From NCBI GenBank assembly GCA_013178375.1, contig JABLXQ010000022.1, positions 1 through 64,000 of the forward strand: 64,000 nucleotides of DNA, read 5' to 3'. Below, piece by piece: positions 9,402-17,524 of the stretch (within the stretch, counting starts at the first letter, position 1; each line of letters starts with the position of its first letter). The position numbers were made by a program, and so were the translations under genes. Source of the stretch: Gammaproteobacteria bacterium. GTDB lineage: Bacteria > Pseudomonadota > Gammaproteobacteria > Pseudomonadales > Ketobacteraceae. Under the pieces are notes generated by a model that saw nothing but the letters and a program-made list of their open reading frames with translations, searched no databases and was not told the DNA's origin.

Positions 9402-10430
9402 TCAGCGGGCAGCCTGGGCCGGTGCCAAATAGCCAGCGAAACCAGACTTCAGCTGCGCCACTGCCTCGGATATGGTGCAGAAGGTGACATCGGCATTATC
9501 CAACAGATAGGCGATCACATTGCGGATGCTGCCGTACAGGTCGTCCCGGTCACTGTGATCGCTGGTGTATTCATTCCGGCCCGGCAGCAGCGTGGAGCTA
9601 TGCAGAAACATGTGCATGACAGGCTGGTTGGCAGCCATGGCGGCAGCCAACAGCGACTGCATGTCATCGGCAGTCGCCAGCTCGGGGCTCAGGTAGATTT
9701 TTCGCAACGCATGGGTCCGCCACGCCAGCCCCACCGGACGAAGGGGTTTCAGCAGCGGCGACGACAGACCGCGATGTATCCGGCCCCAGAACGGAAAATC
9801 CGGGTGATTGAATCCGGCGGTCACCGGCAGCTCGAAAATCTCACGCTGCTCACCCGGCACATCCGGGTTCTCCAGGCTGGGCCAGTAAGGCCGGTCGCAG
9901 GATTCCATGCAGGAAAAATATTCGTTGGCATAGTATGGGTAAATACTGGAATCAACCGCAAACCCGGCCTGCATGAGGATGCGCAATATGTCGCTGTTGA
10001 TGCCCCAGCGTCCGGTTCTGAAAACCGTGGGAATAACGCCGATGTTGCGCTTGATCACGTCGGTCAGTGCGTCGAGTTTTTGCCGCACCAGATCAAGGGG
10101 CAGGTTGACCACGTGGGACTCCCGCTCGGTATTCGGCCCCACAATCGGCGGCGTGCACCAGGGATGCAGATGTGCGCCGATTTCCACTGAGCCAGAAGTG
10201 GCGATGGCTTTGACGATGGCCGCCGAGTGCGCGTTGGCGGCGACGGGGTAATCGACAAGGTAAGTGGGGCGAATACCCAGCGACTCGCAGAAAGACTGGA
10301 ACACGGGCAGACAGTCGATGTTTTCCACAGAGCAATTGTCTTGCGGGAAATCACCGTTCCAGTCGAATTCCTCTTCTGTATCCAGCGAGAGTACGAAGAG
10401 CACTTTTTTTCGGGCCCACTTCCTGCTCAT
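9402..10430 (-). CDS. Polysaccharide deacetylase family protein
   Basis: The protein has 342 residues, starting at the ATG at 10430 (MSRKWARKKVLFVLSLDTEEEFDW). This ATG overlaps the stop of the upstream glycosyltransferase as TAATG, indicating translational coupling. NodB-type features are visible: the acidic LDTEEEFDW near the start, EIGAHLHPWCTPP (the His-x-x-His-like metal site) and FRTGRWGIN. The C-terminus has HMFLHSSTLLPG, resembling the last conserved His block. Such enzymes remove N- or O-acetyl groups from sugars in cell-surface polymers. No signal peptide is seen, so a cytoplasmic or membrane-associated site is likely. The exact substrate is unknown. Confidence 0.8.
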   Translation of the reverse strand: MSRKWARKKVLFVLSLDTEEEFDWNGDFPQDNCSVENIDCLPVFQSFCESLGIRPTYLVDYPVAANAHSAAIVKAIATSGSVEIGAHLHPWCTPPIVGPNTERESHVVNLPLDLVRQKLDALTDVIKRNIGVIPTVFRTGRWGINSDILRILMQAGFAVDSSIYPYYANEYFSCMESCDRPYWPSLENPDVPGEQREIFELPVTAGFNHPDFPFWGRIHRGLSSPLLKPLRPVGLAWRTHALRKIYLSPELATADDMQSLLAAAMAANQPVMHMFLHSSTLLPGRNEYTSDHSDRDDLYGSIRNVIAYLLDNADVTFCTISEAVAQLKSGFAGYLAPAQAAR

Positions 10431-11563
10431 TATCTGGCTTTGCCAACCATCTCCCTGAAAAGATCCGAGTATTCCTTTGCCATCCGGGCGCCGGAAAAAT
10501 TGTTCCAGACGAAATCCCGGGCATTGTCCGTAATGCTCCGGGAAAACTCGCTGTCGAACAGCAGACGTTCCCACTGCTGCGCCAGCGCCTGTTTGTCCCC
10601 GAGTGGGGCCAACAGGCCGGTTTTGTCGTGAATCACCAGCTGATCAATGCCTGGAATATCGTAAGCCGCTACCGGCACGCCCATGGCCATGGTTTCCATC
10701 AGGCAGCGGGGGATACCTTCCAGTGTAGATGTCATCGCGAAAAGATCGAAGCTCTGCAACCAATCCAGGCGGTCGTTGCGAAAACCGAGAAACTCGATAG
10801 CCGAACGGGAAGCCAGTTTCTGGGTGTACTGCTCCAGCTCCTTGCGCTGATCACCGTCGCCCAACAGCTTGAGCTCCAGATTGCCGTGCTTTTGCTGCAG
10901 ACTGTCGAAAACATCCAGCAGATCGAAAATGTTTTTGCGGCTGATCATCTGGCCGATGAAGCCCACCCGCTTGGCGGTCTTGTTTTGCAGCACAGCGTTG
11001 TGCGCAACATTGCGGCGCTGGCCATCGACCTCATCCAGATCGACGCCATTCTGCACATAACGCACCTTGCGCGGGTTCACGCCGATCTTCGCCACATCCT
11101 CACACAACTGTTCCGATAGCGGCGCCACCACGTCACACCACTTAAGGAACTGGTTGCCCAAGCCGATGTAGGCACGCAATTTCCAGTCGTCGGCATTTTC
11201 GAAACCGTGCGGCGTGGCCACAATTTTGATACCGGTCAACCGTGCGGCGACAAAACCCAGAATATCGGATTTGTAGCCGTGAGTATGAATGATGTCGTAG
11301 CCCTCGGCACGAATGAGCGCACACAGGCGCGCAATGCCACCCAGATCAAAGCGGCCCTGCATGGCAACCTGGTGCACCGTCTTGCCCATCGCCCGATATT
11401 GCCGGACGACTTCCAGCTCGGCCATGCCCGGCTCCACGGTGACGGCCAGATCGCACTGGATTTCGGCGGCATCCAGATTTTTCGCCAGGGTGAGAATCCA
11501 GCGCTCGGCACCGTAAAAGCCGGTAGGACAGATGAATTGAAGAATTTTTAGCGGTTTGTGCAT
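10430..11563 (-). CDS. Glycosyltransferase family 4 protein
   Basis: This 377-residue GT-B enzyme begins MHKPLKILQFICPTGFYGAERWI, with the usual acceptor-side Gly-rich loop. HTHGYKSDILGFVAARLTG follows in the N-terminal domain. The C-terminal domain shows RVGFIGQMISRKNIFDLLDVF (donor site) and EGIPRCLMETMAMGVPVAAYD, the E-x7-E motif of retaining GT4 enzymes. It probably adds a sugar from a nucleotide donor, possibly GDP-mannose given manC nearby, to a growing surface glycan. It is coupled to the deacetylase by a one-base overlap and lies 19 bases after the GT2 gene, so the three form one operon. Confidence 0.88.
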   Translation of the reverse strand: MHKPLKILQFICPTGFYGAERWILTLAKNLDAAEIQCDLAVTVEPGMAELEVVRQYRAMGKTVHQVAMQGRFDLGGIARLCALIRAEGYDIIHTHGYKSDILGFVAARLTGIKIVATPHGFENADDWKLRAYIGLGNQFLKWCDVVAPLSEQLCEDVAKIGVNPRKVRYVQNGVDLDEVDGQRRNVAHNAVLQNKTAKRVGFIGQMISRKNIFDLLDVFDSLQQKHGNLELKLLGDGDQRKELEQYTQKLASRSAIEFLGFRNDRLDWLQSFDLFAMTSTLEGIPRCLMETMAMGVPVAAYDIPGIDQLVIHDKTGLLAPLGDKQALAQQWERLLFDSEFSRSITDNARDFVWNNFSGARMAKEYSDLFREMVGKAR

Positions 11564-11582
11564 GGAATGGGTGCCTGGAAAT

Positions 11583-12545
11583 TCAACGTTGTATGGACTT
11601 GATCAGCCCTTTGAAGATGCCAATTACGCGCGCGGGAAAATAAATTAAATAGAACTTCAGGATTTGGGAAAAAGGCACGACGCCCCGAGCGACACGCTGC
11701 AGCCTGAACGAATACAGAAATACCGGTAGCAACGACAGAATCAACATCAGCACCATGTTGCCGAAATGCAGCATAAGCAGCGACAACAGGGCGCTCAGTG
11801 TAAAAAAGGCGATCCACACAGGAACCAGCAAACTGGGAAGCTCGCTCAGGGGAATATTGCGCCCCTTGATGGACTGGAGATTAGATTGGCCGCGCCAGAT
11901 TTCCTTCTTGAACATCTGTTCGAATGACTTGTCTTCACCCAAATGAATGAAACCGGAACGGGAGGTGAAATAAAGCTGACCCAGCTGGTGCACGCGATCC
12001 GTGAAGAAATAATCCTCGCAAGTGACTAGCTGCTCGGGAAACCCGCCGGCAGCTTCAAATGTGGTACGACGCATGAACAGATTTGCACCGGGCAGGAAAC
12101 GGACCGTAGTATCTGGCGCCGCACTGCTGAGCGCCGTGCGGATTTTTTCTATTGCTGGAGCATTTTCGTCGCAGCGCTGCACTGCGCTCACGAGAACCCG
12201 GCGAGGGTCAGCCGCCAGCTCAGCCAGCATGCATTTGGTCCAGTTAGGAGCGATATCGACATCCGCATCAAGGAATGCCACGTATTCACCGTTGGAATGC
12301 TCCACGCCCGCATTACGCAGACGTGAGATGGTATCGCTCTCAGGCCTGTAGAGAACTGTCACTTTCAGACGGTCTGGAGGAGGCAGCGTGCTCACCTCCA
12401 GATGAGTGTTCTGTGTCGCCACAAACACGTCGATGCAACCCTGATCGTAATCCTGGGCGGCTATGGACTGCAGGGTTCGCTGGAGGAGCTCTTCACGGCC
12501 CTTGTGCGGGATGACAAAGGATATCCGTACAGAATCGCCGGCCAT
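11583..12545 (-). CDS. Glycosyltransferase family 2 protein with C-terminal membrane segments
   Basis: The ATG at 12545 (MAGDSVRISFVIPHKGREELL) has AGAGG upstream and gives the standard GT2 N-terminus. The GT-A fold is marked by SFVIPHKGR, YVAFLDADVDIAPNW (the DxD-type metal site) and the acceptor-side CEDYFFTDRVHQLGQ. Near the end two hydrophobic helices (LVPVWIAFFTLSALLSLLMLHF and the next ~20 residues) anchor it in the inner membrane. It likely starts or extends a lipid-linked glycan. It is first in the minus-strand operon GT2-GT4-deacetylase, with its promoter expected in the 160-base gap before it. Confidence 0.88.
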   Translation of the reverse strand: MAGDSVRISFVIPHKGREELLQRTLQSIAAQDYDQGCIDVFVATQNTHLEVSTLPPPDRLKVTVLYRPESDTISRLRNAGVEHSNGEYVAFLDADVDIAPNWTKCMLAELAADPRRVLVSAVQRCDENAPAIEKIRTALSSAAPDTTVRFLPGANLFMRRTTFEAAGGFPEQLVTCEDYFFTDRVHQLGQLYFTSRSGFIHLGEDKSFEQMFKKEIWRGQSNLQSIKGRNIPLSELPSLLVPVWIAFFTLSALLSLLMLHFGNMVLMLILSLLPVFLYSFRLQRVARGVVPFSQILKFYLIYFPARVIGIFKGLIKSIQR

Positions 12546-12708
12546 GTTTGCCTCTTTAATCAATGAAATGCAGAATTCGCGGCAAGTAAAGGGGGAGCTG
12601 ATTGCTGGTGGCAATATTAGCTTACTTTCAGAAAGTGCCGATAGTTATATGCACCCGGACGCAGGCCCGCCCGTCAGCGAATCCTGCGTCGTTTCAAATT
12701 TTCTGCTG

Positions 12709-13668
12709 TTACGCCCGTTGCAGCGGGAAGCCCACCACGCTGGCTATATCCGTTGCGCCAGTGAGCACCATCAACAAGCGGTCCACCCCCAGCGCGACAC
12801 CCGCAGATTCCGGCAACCCCGTCTCCATCGCACCCAGCAGAAATGCCGGCAGCGGCAGCGCAGGCAGTCCATGCTGCACACGATAGGCCAGATCGGCCTC
12901 GAAGCGGTCCCGCTGTTCAGCTGGGTCCACCAGTTCCTGGTACCCGTTTGCGATTTCCATGCCGGAGATATACAGCTCGGCCCGCTGCGCCACCAGACCG
13001 CCGTCGGGCCGACGTGCTTTTTGGGCCAGCGCCGCCTGTGACACAGGAAAATCCAGCACGAACGCACCGGTTTCTGGCAAGGCGGGTTCCACCACATGAC
13101 TCATCAGCAGATCCAGCAGTCCATTCCGGTCGAGACTGGCAAAATCCCCGTTGACACGTCTCCTTGCGGCGGCCAGCAAATCGGCATCGGCGCAGCTGTG
13201 AGAGTCGAGCCCCAACACCTGCCGGAACACCTCTGCATGCGTGAAACGGGGAAAGGGCTGCAGGTCCGCGCCCAAGGCGGTGGCGGCATCCAACACCAGT
13301 GCCTCCACTTCGTCCACCAACTGCTCCAAAGTCCAGCCGGGCCGGTACCATTCCAGCAGGGTGAATTCCGGATTGTGCAGACGGCTGGTCTCCTCGAACC
13401 GGAACGCCTTGCCTAGCTGGTAGATGGGTCCGCTGCCCGCTGCCAGCAGCCGCTTCATAGGGAATTCCGGCGACGTCTGCAGATAGCAGGTGTAGTCACC
13501 GGTCGGGACAGCAAAGCTATGCAGATGCGGATCGGTGGCCGTACTGTGACATAACAGCGGAGTTTCCACTTCCAGCACGCCGCGGGCAGCGAAAAAACCC
13601 CGGATCACCCGGTTGAGGCGGGCGCGGGCCTGGAGCGCTTCGATTGAGGTGGTAGGTTGCCAGGTCAT
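12709..13668 (-). CDS. epmA: Elongation factor P--(R)-beta-lysine ligase
   Basis: EpmA (GenX/PoxA/YjeA) is a 319-residue class II lysyl-tRNA-synthetase paralogue that attaches (R)-beta-lysine to EF-P. It has the catalytic core but no anticodon-binding domain, hence the short length. The start is ATG at 13668 (MTWQPTTSIEALQARARL). Class II motifs are seen: motif 2 at FRFEETSRLHNPEFTLLEWYRPG, with the fR.E signature, and motif 3 at GVALGVDRLLMVL. The substrate EF-P gene lies directly upstream on the same strand, with the beta-lysine-producing EpmB divergent from it. All three steps except the optional EpmC hydroxylation are encoded together. Confidence 0.95.
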   Translation of the reverse strand: MTWQPTTSIEALQARARLNRVIRGFFAARGVLEVETPLLCHSTATDPHLHSFAVPTGDYTCYLQTSPEFPMKRLLAAGSGPIYQLGKAFRFEETSRLHNPEFTLLEWYRPGWTLEQLVDEVEALVLDAATALGADLQPFPRFTHAEVFRQVLGLDSHSCADADLLAAARRRVNGDFASLDRNGLLDLLMSHVVEPALPETGAFVLDFPVSQAALAQKARRPDGGLVAQRAELYISGMEIANGYQELVDPAEQRDRFEADLAYRVQHGLPALPLPAFLLGAMETGLPESAGVALGVDRLLMVLTGATDIASVVGFPLQRA

Positions 13669-13703
13669 GAATTCGAAATCGGGAAATAATGTTGACGTCC
13701 TAA

Positions 13704-13739
13704 ACAAAAAAACCGGCAGCCTTTCCAGACCACCGGTTT
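13704..13739 (-). terminator. Rho-independent terminator after efp
   Basis: On the minus strand AAACCGG pairs with CCGGTTT around a 16-base loop, followed by a run of T residues (the A-run at 13706-13712 on the plus strand). It sits between efp and epmA and would make epmA expression partly independent or attenuated. Confidence 0.75.
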
Positions 13740-13759
13740 CCTTCAATTCAACAACCAGA

Positions 13760-14323
13760 TCACGCCCGCGAAACGTACTCACCGGTCCGGGTGTCCACCC
13801 GCACCTTGTCGCCCTGGTTCACGAACAGGGGCACTTTCACCACCGCGCCAGTGGTCAGGGTGGCCGGCTTGGTGCCACCGGTAGCGGTGTCGCCACGCAC
13901 GCCCGGATCGGTTTCCACGATTTCCAGTTCCACGAAGTTCGCCGGGGTCACTGCCAGCGGCACACCGTTCCACAGGGTAATGATGCAGCTGTCTTCTTCC
14001 TTCAGCCATTTATAGGCATCGCCCACGGCAGTCGTGTCAGCGCCGATCTGCTCGAAGGTTTTCGGGTCCATGAAGTGGTAGAACTCGCCATCGTTGTACA
14101 GATACTGGAAATCCGAATCCTGGATGTCGGCGCCTTCCAGCGTTTCGCCGGACTTGAAGGTCTTTTCCCAGATCTTGCCGGTCTTCAGGTTGCGCAGGCG
14201 AACGCGGTTGAACGCCTGTCCCTTGCCCGGCTTTACCATCTCGTTTTCGAGGATGTTGCAGGGGTCGCCATCCATAAGGACTTTAAGACCCGGACGGAAT
14301 TCGTTGGTAGAATAGTTCGCCAT
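13760..14323 (-). CDS. efp: Translation elongation factor P
   Basis: EF-P enters the ribosomal E site and relieves stalling at polyproline. The protein has 187 residues, the usual length, with three beta-barrel domains. The lysine that takes beta-lysine is Lys34 in the loop [10 protein letters not shown], matching Lys34 of E. coli EF-P. This agrees with the presence of epmA and epmB on each side and excludes the rhamnosylated arginine type found in Pseudomonas aeruginosa. The C-terminal domain ends [17 protein letters not shown], as expected. The gene is divergent from epmB across an 83-base gap. Confidence 0.97.
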   Translation of the reverse strand: MANYSTNEFRPGLKVLMDGDPCNILENEMVKPGKGQAFNRVRLRNLKTGKIWEKTFKSGETLEGADIQDSDFQYLYNDGEFYHFMDPKTFEQIGADTTAVGDAYKWLKEEDSCIITLWNGVPLAVTPANFVELEIVETDPGVRGDTATGGTKPATLTTGAVVKVPLFVNQGDKVRVDTRTGEYVSRA

Positions 14324-14406
14324 TGAACATTACCTGTACAGATTGTTAGCAAGAAGTGAAGGCCAAAAGACCTGATCAAACCACACCCGAAACGGGAAAG
14401 GCGCAC

Positions 14407-15426
14407 ATGATAACGCGAACTGCCCCCAGTTGGCATACAGAAGACTGGCAAATTGAGCTGTCCGGGGCCGTGCGCAACGTGGAAACCCTGTGGCAGGCCC
14501 TTGATCTGCCAGCAAACAGCCTGCCTGCCGCCCTCGCCGCCCACCGGGATTTTCCGGTGCGGGTGCCGCGTGCGTTTCTGGCCAAAATCGAAAAGGGCAA
14601 TCCGGACGATCCGTTGTTGAAGCAGATCCTGCCGGTGATGGCGGAAACCGAGCACTCCCCCGGCTTCGTGGCCGACCCCCTGGCCGAGCGCAACGCCAAC
14701 CGCCAGACCGGCCTGCTGCACAAGTACCAGAGCCGGGTGCTGCTGGTCCTCGGCGGCACCTGCGCCATCAACTGCCGTTACTGCTTCCGCCGTCATTTTC
14801 CCTATGAAGACAATCGCTTGGGCCCCGAGGATCTGGCCGGCATCCAGGCCTATCTGACCGACCAGCCGGACGTGAACGAAGTGATCCTCAGCGGCGGCGA
14901 TCCGCTGGTGACCAGCAATGCGCGGCTGTCCGCACTGCTGGATCTGATCGAAGCCGTGCCCCACATTTCCCGCCTGCGCATCCACACCCGGCTGCCAGTG
15001 GTGATTCCACAGCGGGTGGACCAGGGCCTGTTGCAGCGGCTGGGACAAAGCCGGCTGAACTGCGTGCTGGTGACCCACTGCAATCATCCGCAGGAACTGG
15101 ACACCGATTTCGACCACGCCATGAATTTGCTGAAACGACAGGGAGTTACCCTGCTGAATCAGGCGGTGCTGCTGCGTGGCGTGAACGATTCGGTGGCGAC
15201 CCAGGTGGCCCTGAGCGAGCGGCTGTTCAGTGCCGGCGTGCTGCCGTATTACCTGCATCTGCTGGACCCGGTGGCCGGCGCCCATCATTTCGACGTGCCG
15301 GAAAGCGAGGCCCGCACCCTGATGCAGGCCGTGCACGCCGCCCTGCCCGGTTTCCTTATCCCCCGCCTGGTGCGCGAGGTACCCGGCCAGCCCGGCAAAA
15401 GCCTGATCGACCTGCATTTAACCTGA
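14407..15426 (+). CDS. epmB: EF-P beta-lysylation protein, lysine 2,3-aminomutase-like
   Basis: EpmB (YjeK) is a radical-SAM, PLP-dependent enzyme that turns L-lysine into (R)-beta-lysine for EF-P modification. The ATG at 14407 (MITRTAPSWHTEDWQ) gives 339 residues, the EpmB length and shorter than catabolic KamA enzymes. The [4Fe-4S] cluster motif C-x3-C-x2-C is at Cys119, Cys123 and Cys126 (CAINCRYC), followed by FRRHFPYE. Other family blocks are EVILSGGDPLVTSNARL and RIHTRLPVVIP. The N-terminus W....W-Q-..L-..A is the EpmB type. Its divergence from efp suggests coordinated expression. Confidence 0.95.
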   Translation: MITRTAPSWHTEDWQIELSGAVRNVETLWQALDLPANSLPAALAAHRDFPVRVPRAFLAKIEKGNPDDPLLKQILPVMAETEHSPGFVADPLAERNANRQTGLLHKYQSRVLLVLGGTCAINCRYCFRRHFPYEDNRLGPEDLAGIQAYLTDQPDVNEVILSGGDPLVTSNARLSALLDLIEAVPHISRLRIHTRLPVVIPQRVDQGLLQRLGQSRLNCVLVTHCNHPQELDTDFDHAMNLLKRQGVTLLNQAVLLRGVNDSVATQVALSERLFSAGVLPYYLHLLDPVAGAHHFDVPESEARTLMQAVHAALPGFLIPRLVREVPGQPGKSLIDLHLT

Positions 15427-15469
15427 CATATCAATCAGGTGATTCCTCCAGCACCTTTCCGAACGTTGC

Positions 15470-15497
15470 CTATACTGTCTAGTAAGGGCACGTGCCC
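15470..15497 (+). promoter_or_regulatory. Putative promoter (CTATACTG) and GGGCACGTGCCC palindrome
   Basis: CTATACTG at 15470-15477 is a good extended -10 element. A perfect 12-base palindrome, GGGCACGTGCCC, lies at 15486-15497, about where transcription would begin. Both lie about 100 bases before the PilZ-like gene and could serve the PilZ-like/fimX pair. Confidence 0.45.
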
Positions 15498-15591
15498 CCA
15501 CCGATACCGGGCGAATTCTGACCTGACAACAACAGCATGACCCGCCCGGGACTGCCATACCGGCACTACCCGCAGTGAACAGGAATCCGGA

Positions 15592-17442
15592 ATGTCGAAT
15601 CAGGCCGACCATCTCAGCTTGAAGCTGCCTCCGCATGATCTGGAGGTGCTGTCGTTCAGCGCGCCCAATCCCAAGAAAATCAAGGAATGGGTGGAAGGCC
15701 TGCCGCAAATGAACGTGGGCGAATGCGCCAAACGCCTGTACGCCGCCATCCAGGAACTGAACCGTCTCAAGACCGATTCCGAAACCCGCTTCCAGATGAT
15801 GGAAACCCTGCGCGGGCCGATCCATTTCATCTGCAAGAGCCTGGAAAAGCATTTCCTCAACAAATCCGTGATCCTGCCGGAGAAGGAAGCCAAGATCGCC
15901 GGCCTGGCGCAAGCCCTGCAAAACCACCTCGCCACCGGCTATAAAGCGGTGTGCATGCAGTTGCTGCCGCGCGTGAAGAACCTGGACAAGGAAGCGAAGA
16001 AGCTGTGCCAGCGCGCCATTCACCGTGCAATGAGCGAGGAAAACCAGGTGCTGCTGCGCAGTTTCCAGCTGTATTTTCCGGCTCCGCCCGGATTCTGGCG
16101 GGAAATGCATCTGCTCTATTTGATCGCGCAGCGTTTCGGCATGCTGGAACAATTGTGCGACGATCCGGAGGAGCAGAGTTGGGAATCCAGCGTCTACGAA
16201 GCCTATGAGAGGGCGCTGCTGCTGGCCACCTCCAAACCCAACCAGCTGCGCCAGCAGCAGATCGAGCAGGTGCATGCTGCAGCAAAACACTGGGCCAAGT
16301 TCGCCAGCGTGACCGACGCCCAGTCCACCAGCGGGCTGTTCGTCATCGACGTAATGTCGGATGCACCACCGGTTTACCAGTCGCTGATGAAACGCACCGC
16401 GTTGCCGCATAACCTGCGCTTCTTCGATGCCTCCGCCATCTCCGACCAGTTGCGGGTGATGCTACAACTGCCCGCCGGTCAGCCCCACCCCGTCGCCACT
16501 TTTCATATGCCGGACCGGTTTCCGGCCGATCTGGCCCGCATCCTGATTCAAGCCTGGGGTGTGCTCACCGAACGCGCATTTACCCGCATCGACGAACACG
16601 GTCAGCTCACTCTGTGCCTGGGGCTCAGCGCCACTCATTATTTCGTATCCGGCCGCGCCGATTTCAACAAAATGATCCTGGGCGGCGCCAGCGTCCTCGA
16701 TGTCGAGGCCAGCAACCGTTTCATCCAGCGCGGCCCCACCAACCGCCGCGACACCTACGAAACCAACGACGTCTGGGGTCCGCAGATCAACCGTACCGTA
16801 CAGGTACCGGATGGCGGCACCATCCAGTACAACATCGAGCAGCACGCCGGCGAAAAAAACGCGGAAGAAAAAGCCAAATACCCGCAATATCAGTGCGAGG
16901 TGGTCAACACCAGCCCTGGCGGATTCTGCCTGACCTGGAAGCAGGACGTGCCACCGCAGGTGAAAACCGGCGAAATCGTCGGCATCATGGAAAATGACAA
17001 GAACCACTGGAGCATCGGCGTCATCCGCTGGGTGAAGCAGTTCAAGAACGAAGGTGCGCGCATGGGCGTTGAACTGATCGCGCCCAAGGCGGACGCCTGC
17101 GGTACCCAGGTGGTGCACAAAAAAGGCGGCGTCACCGAATACATGCGCACGCTGATGCTGCCGGAGCTGCGCGCCATCGGCCAGCCCGCCACGCTGATCA
17201 CGCCGAACATCGCGTTTCACGTGGGCTACAAGGTCAATATTTCCGAAAATGGCGCTGTGTCAAAGGCCCAGCTGATAAAACAGGTGACTTCGACTGCCAG
17301 TTTCAGCCAGTTTCAGTTTAAAATGCTGGTGCCTGCCGCACAGCCGGCGGAATCTGCAGCCGCGATCCCGCCTCCGCCGGCACCCGCACCTGCCCGGTCA
17401 GAACAGGACGACGATTTCGATTCCATCTGGTCCAGCCTGTAG
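15592..17442 (+). CDS. PilZ-like protein upstream of the fimX homologue
   Basis: This 616-residue cytoplasmic protein has no signal peptide or membrane helix. The first ~400 residues are helix-rich. Residues ~430-510 contain YQCEVVNTSPGGFCLTWKQ and GEIVGIMENDKNHWSIGVIRWVKQF, resembling a PilZ beta-barrel with its (D/N)xSxxG motif. The Arg-rich loop that normally binds c-di-GMP is not obvious, so binding is uncertain. The tail is Ala/Pro-rich (PPPPAPAPARSEQDDDF). Position and order (this gene, fimX, serB, then parC further on) resemble the PA4958-fimX-serB-parC region of Pseudomonas aeruginosa, from memory. AGGA seven bases before the ATG supports the start. A role with FimX in type IV pilus control is inferred from context. 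Confidence 0.65.
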   Translation: MSNQADHLSLKLPPHDLEVLSFSAPNPKKIKEWVEGLPQMNVGECAKRLYAAIQELNRLKTDSETRFQMMETLRGPIHFICKSLEKHFLNKSVILPEKEAKIAGLAQALQNHLATGYKAVCMQLLPRVKNLDKEAKKLCQRAIHRAMSEENQVLLRSFQLYFPAPPGFWREMHLLYLIAQRFGMLEQLCDDPEEQSWESSVYEAYERALLLATSKPNQLRQQQIEQVHAAAKHWAKFASVTDAQSTSGLFVIDVMSDAPPVYQSLMKRTALPHNLRFFDASAISDQLRVMLQLPAGQPHPVATFHMPDRFPADLARILIQAWGVLTERAFTRIDEHGQLTLCLGLSATHYFVSGRADFNKMILGGASVLDVEASNRFIQRGPTNRRDTYETNDVWGPQINRTVQVPDGGTIQYNIEQHAGEKNAEEKAKYPQYQCEVVNTSPGGFCLTWKQDVPPQVKTGEIVGIMENDKNHWSIGVIRWVKQFKNEGARMGVELIAPKADACGTQVVHKKGGVTEYMRTLMLPELRAIGQPATLITPNIAFHVGYKVNISENGAVSKAQLIKQVTSTASFSQFQFKMLVPAAQPAESAAAIPPPPAPAPARSEQDDDFDSIWSSL

Positions 17443-17524
17443 AGAAGGAAGTGCAGGATGCTGAATAATGAAAACGCGTGCCCACTTTTCCCGGTTGCCA
17501 TTGGCCTGTTGAATTCCTGATCCC

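Noticed and set aside
14233-15417. 394-codon minus-strand frame running from inside epmB over the efp start
   Set aside because: It is antisense to epmB, whose radical-SAM motif is intact, and its Gln/His-rich translation matches no family.
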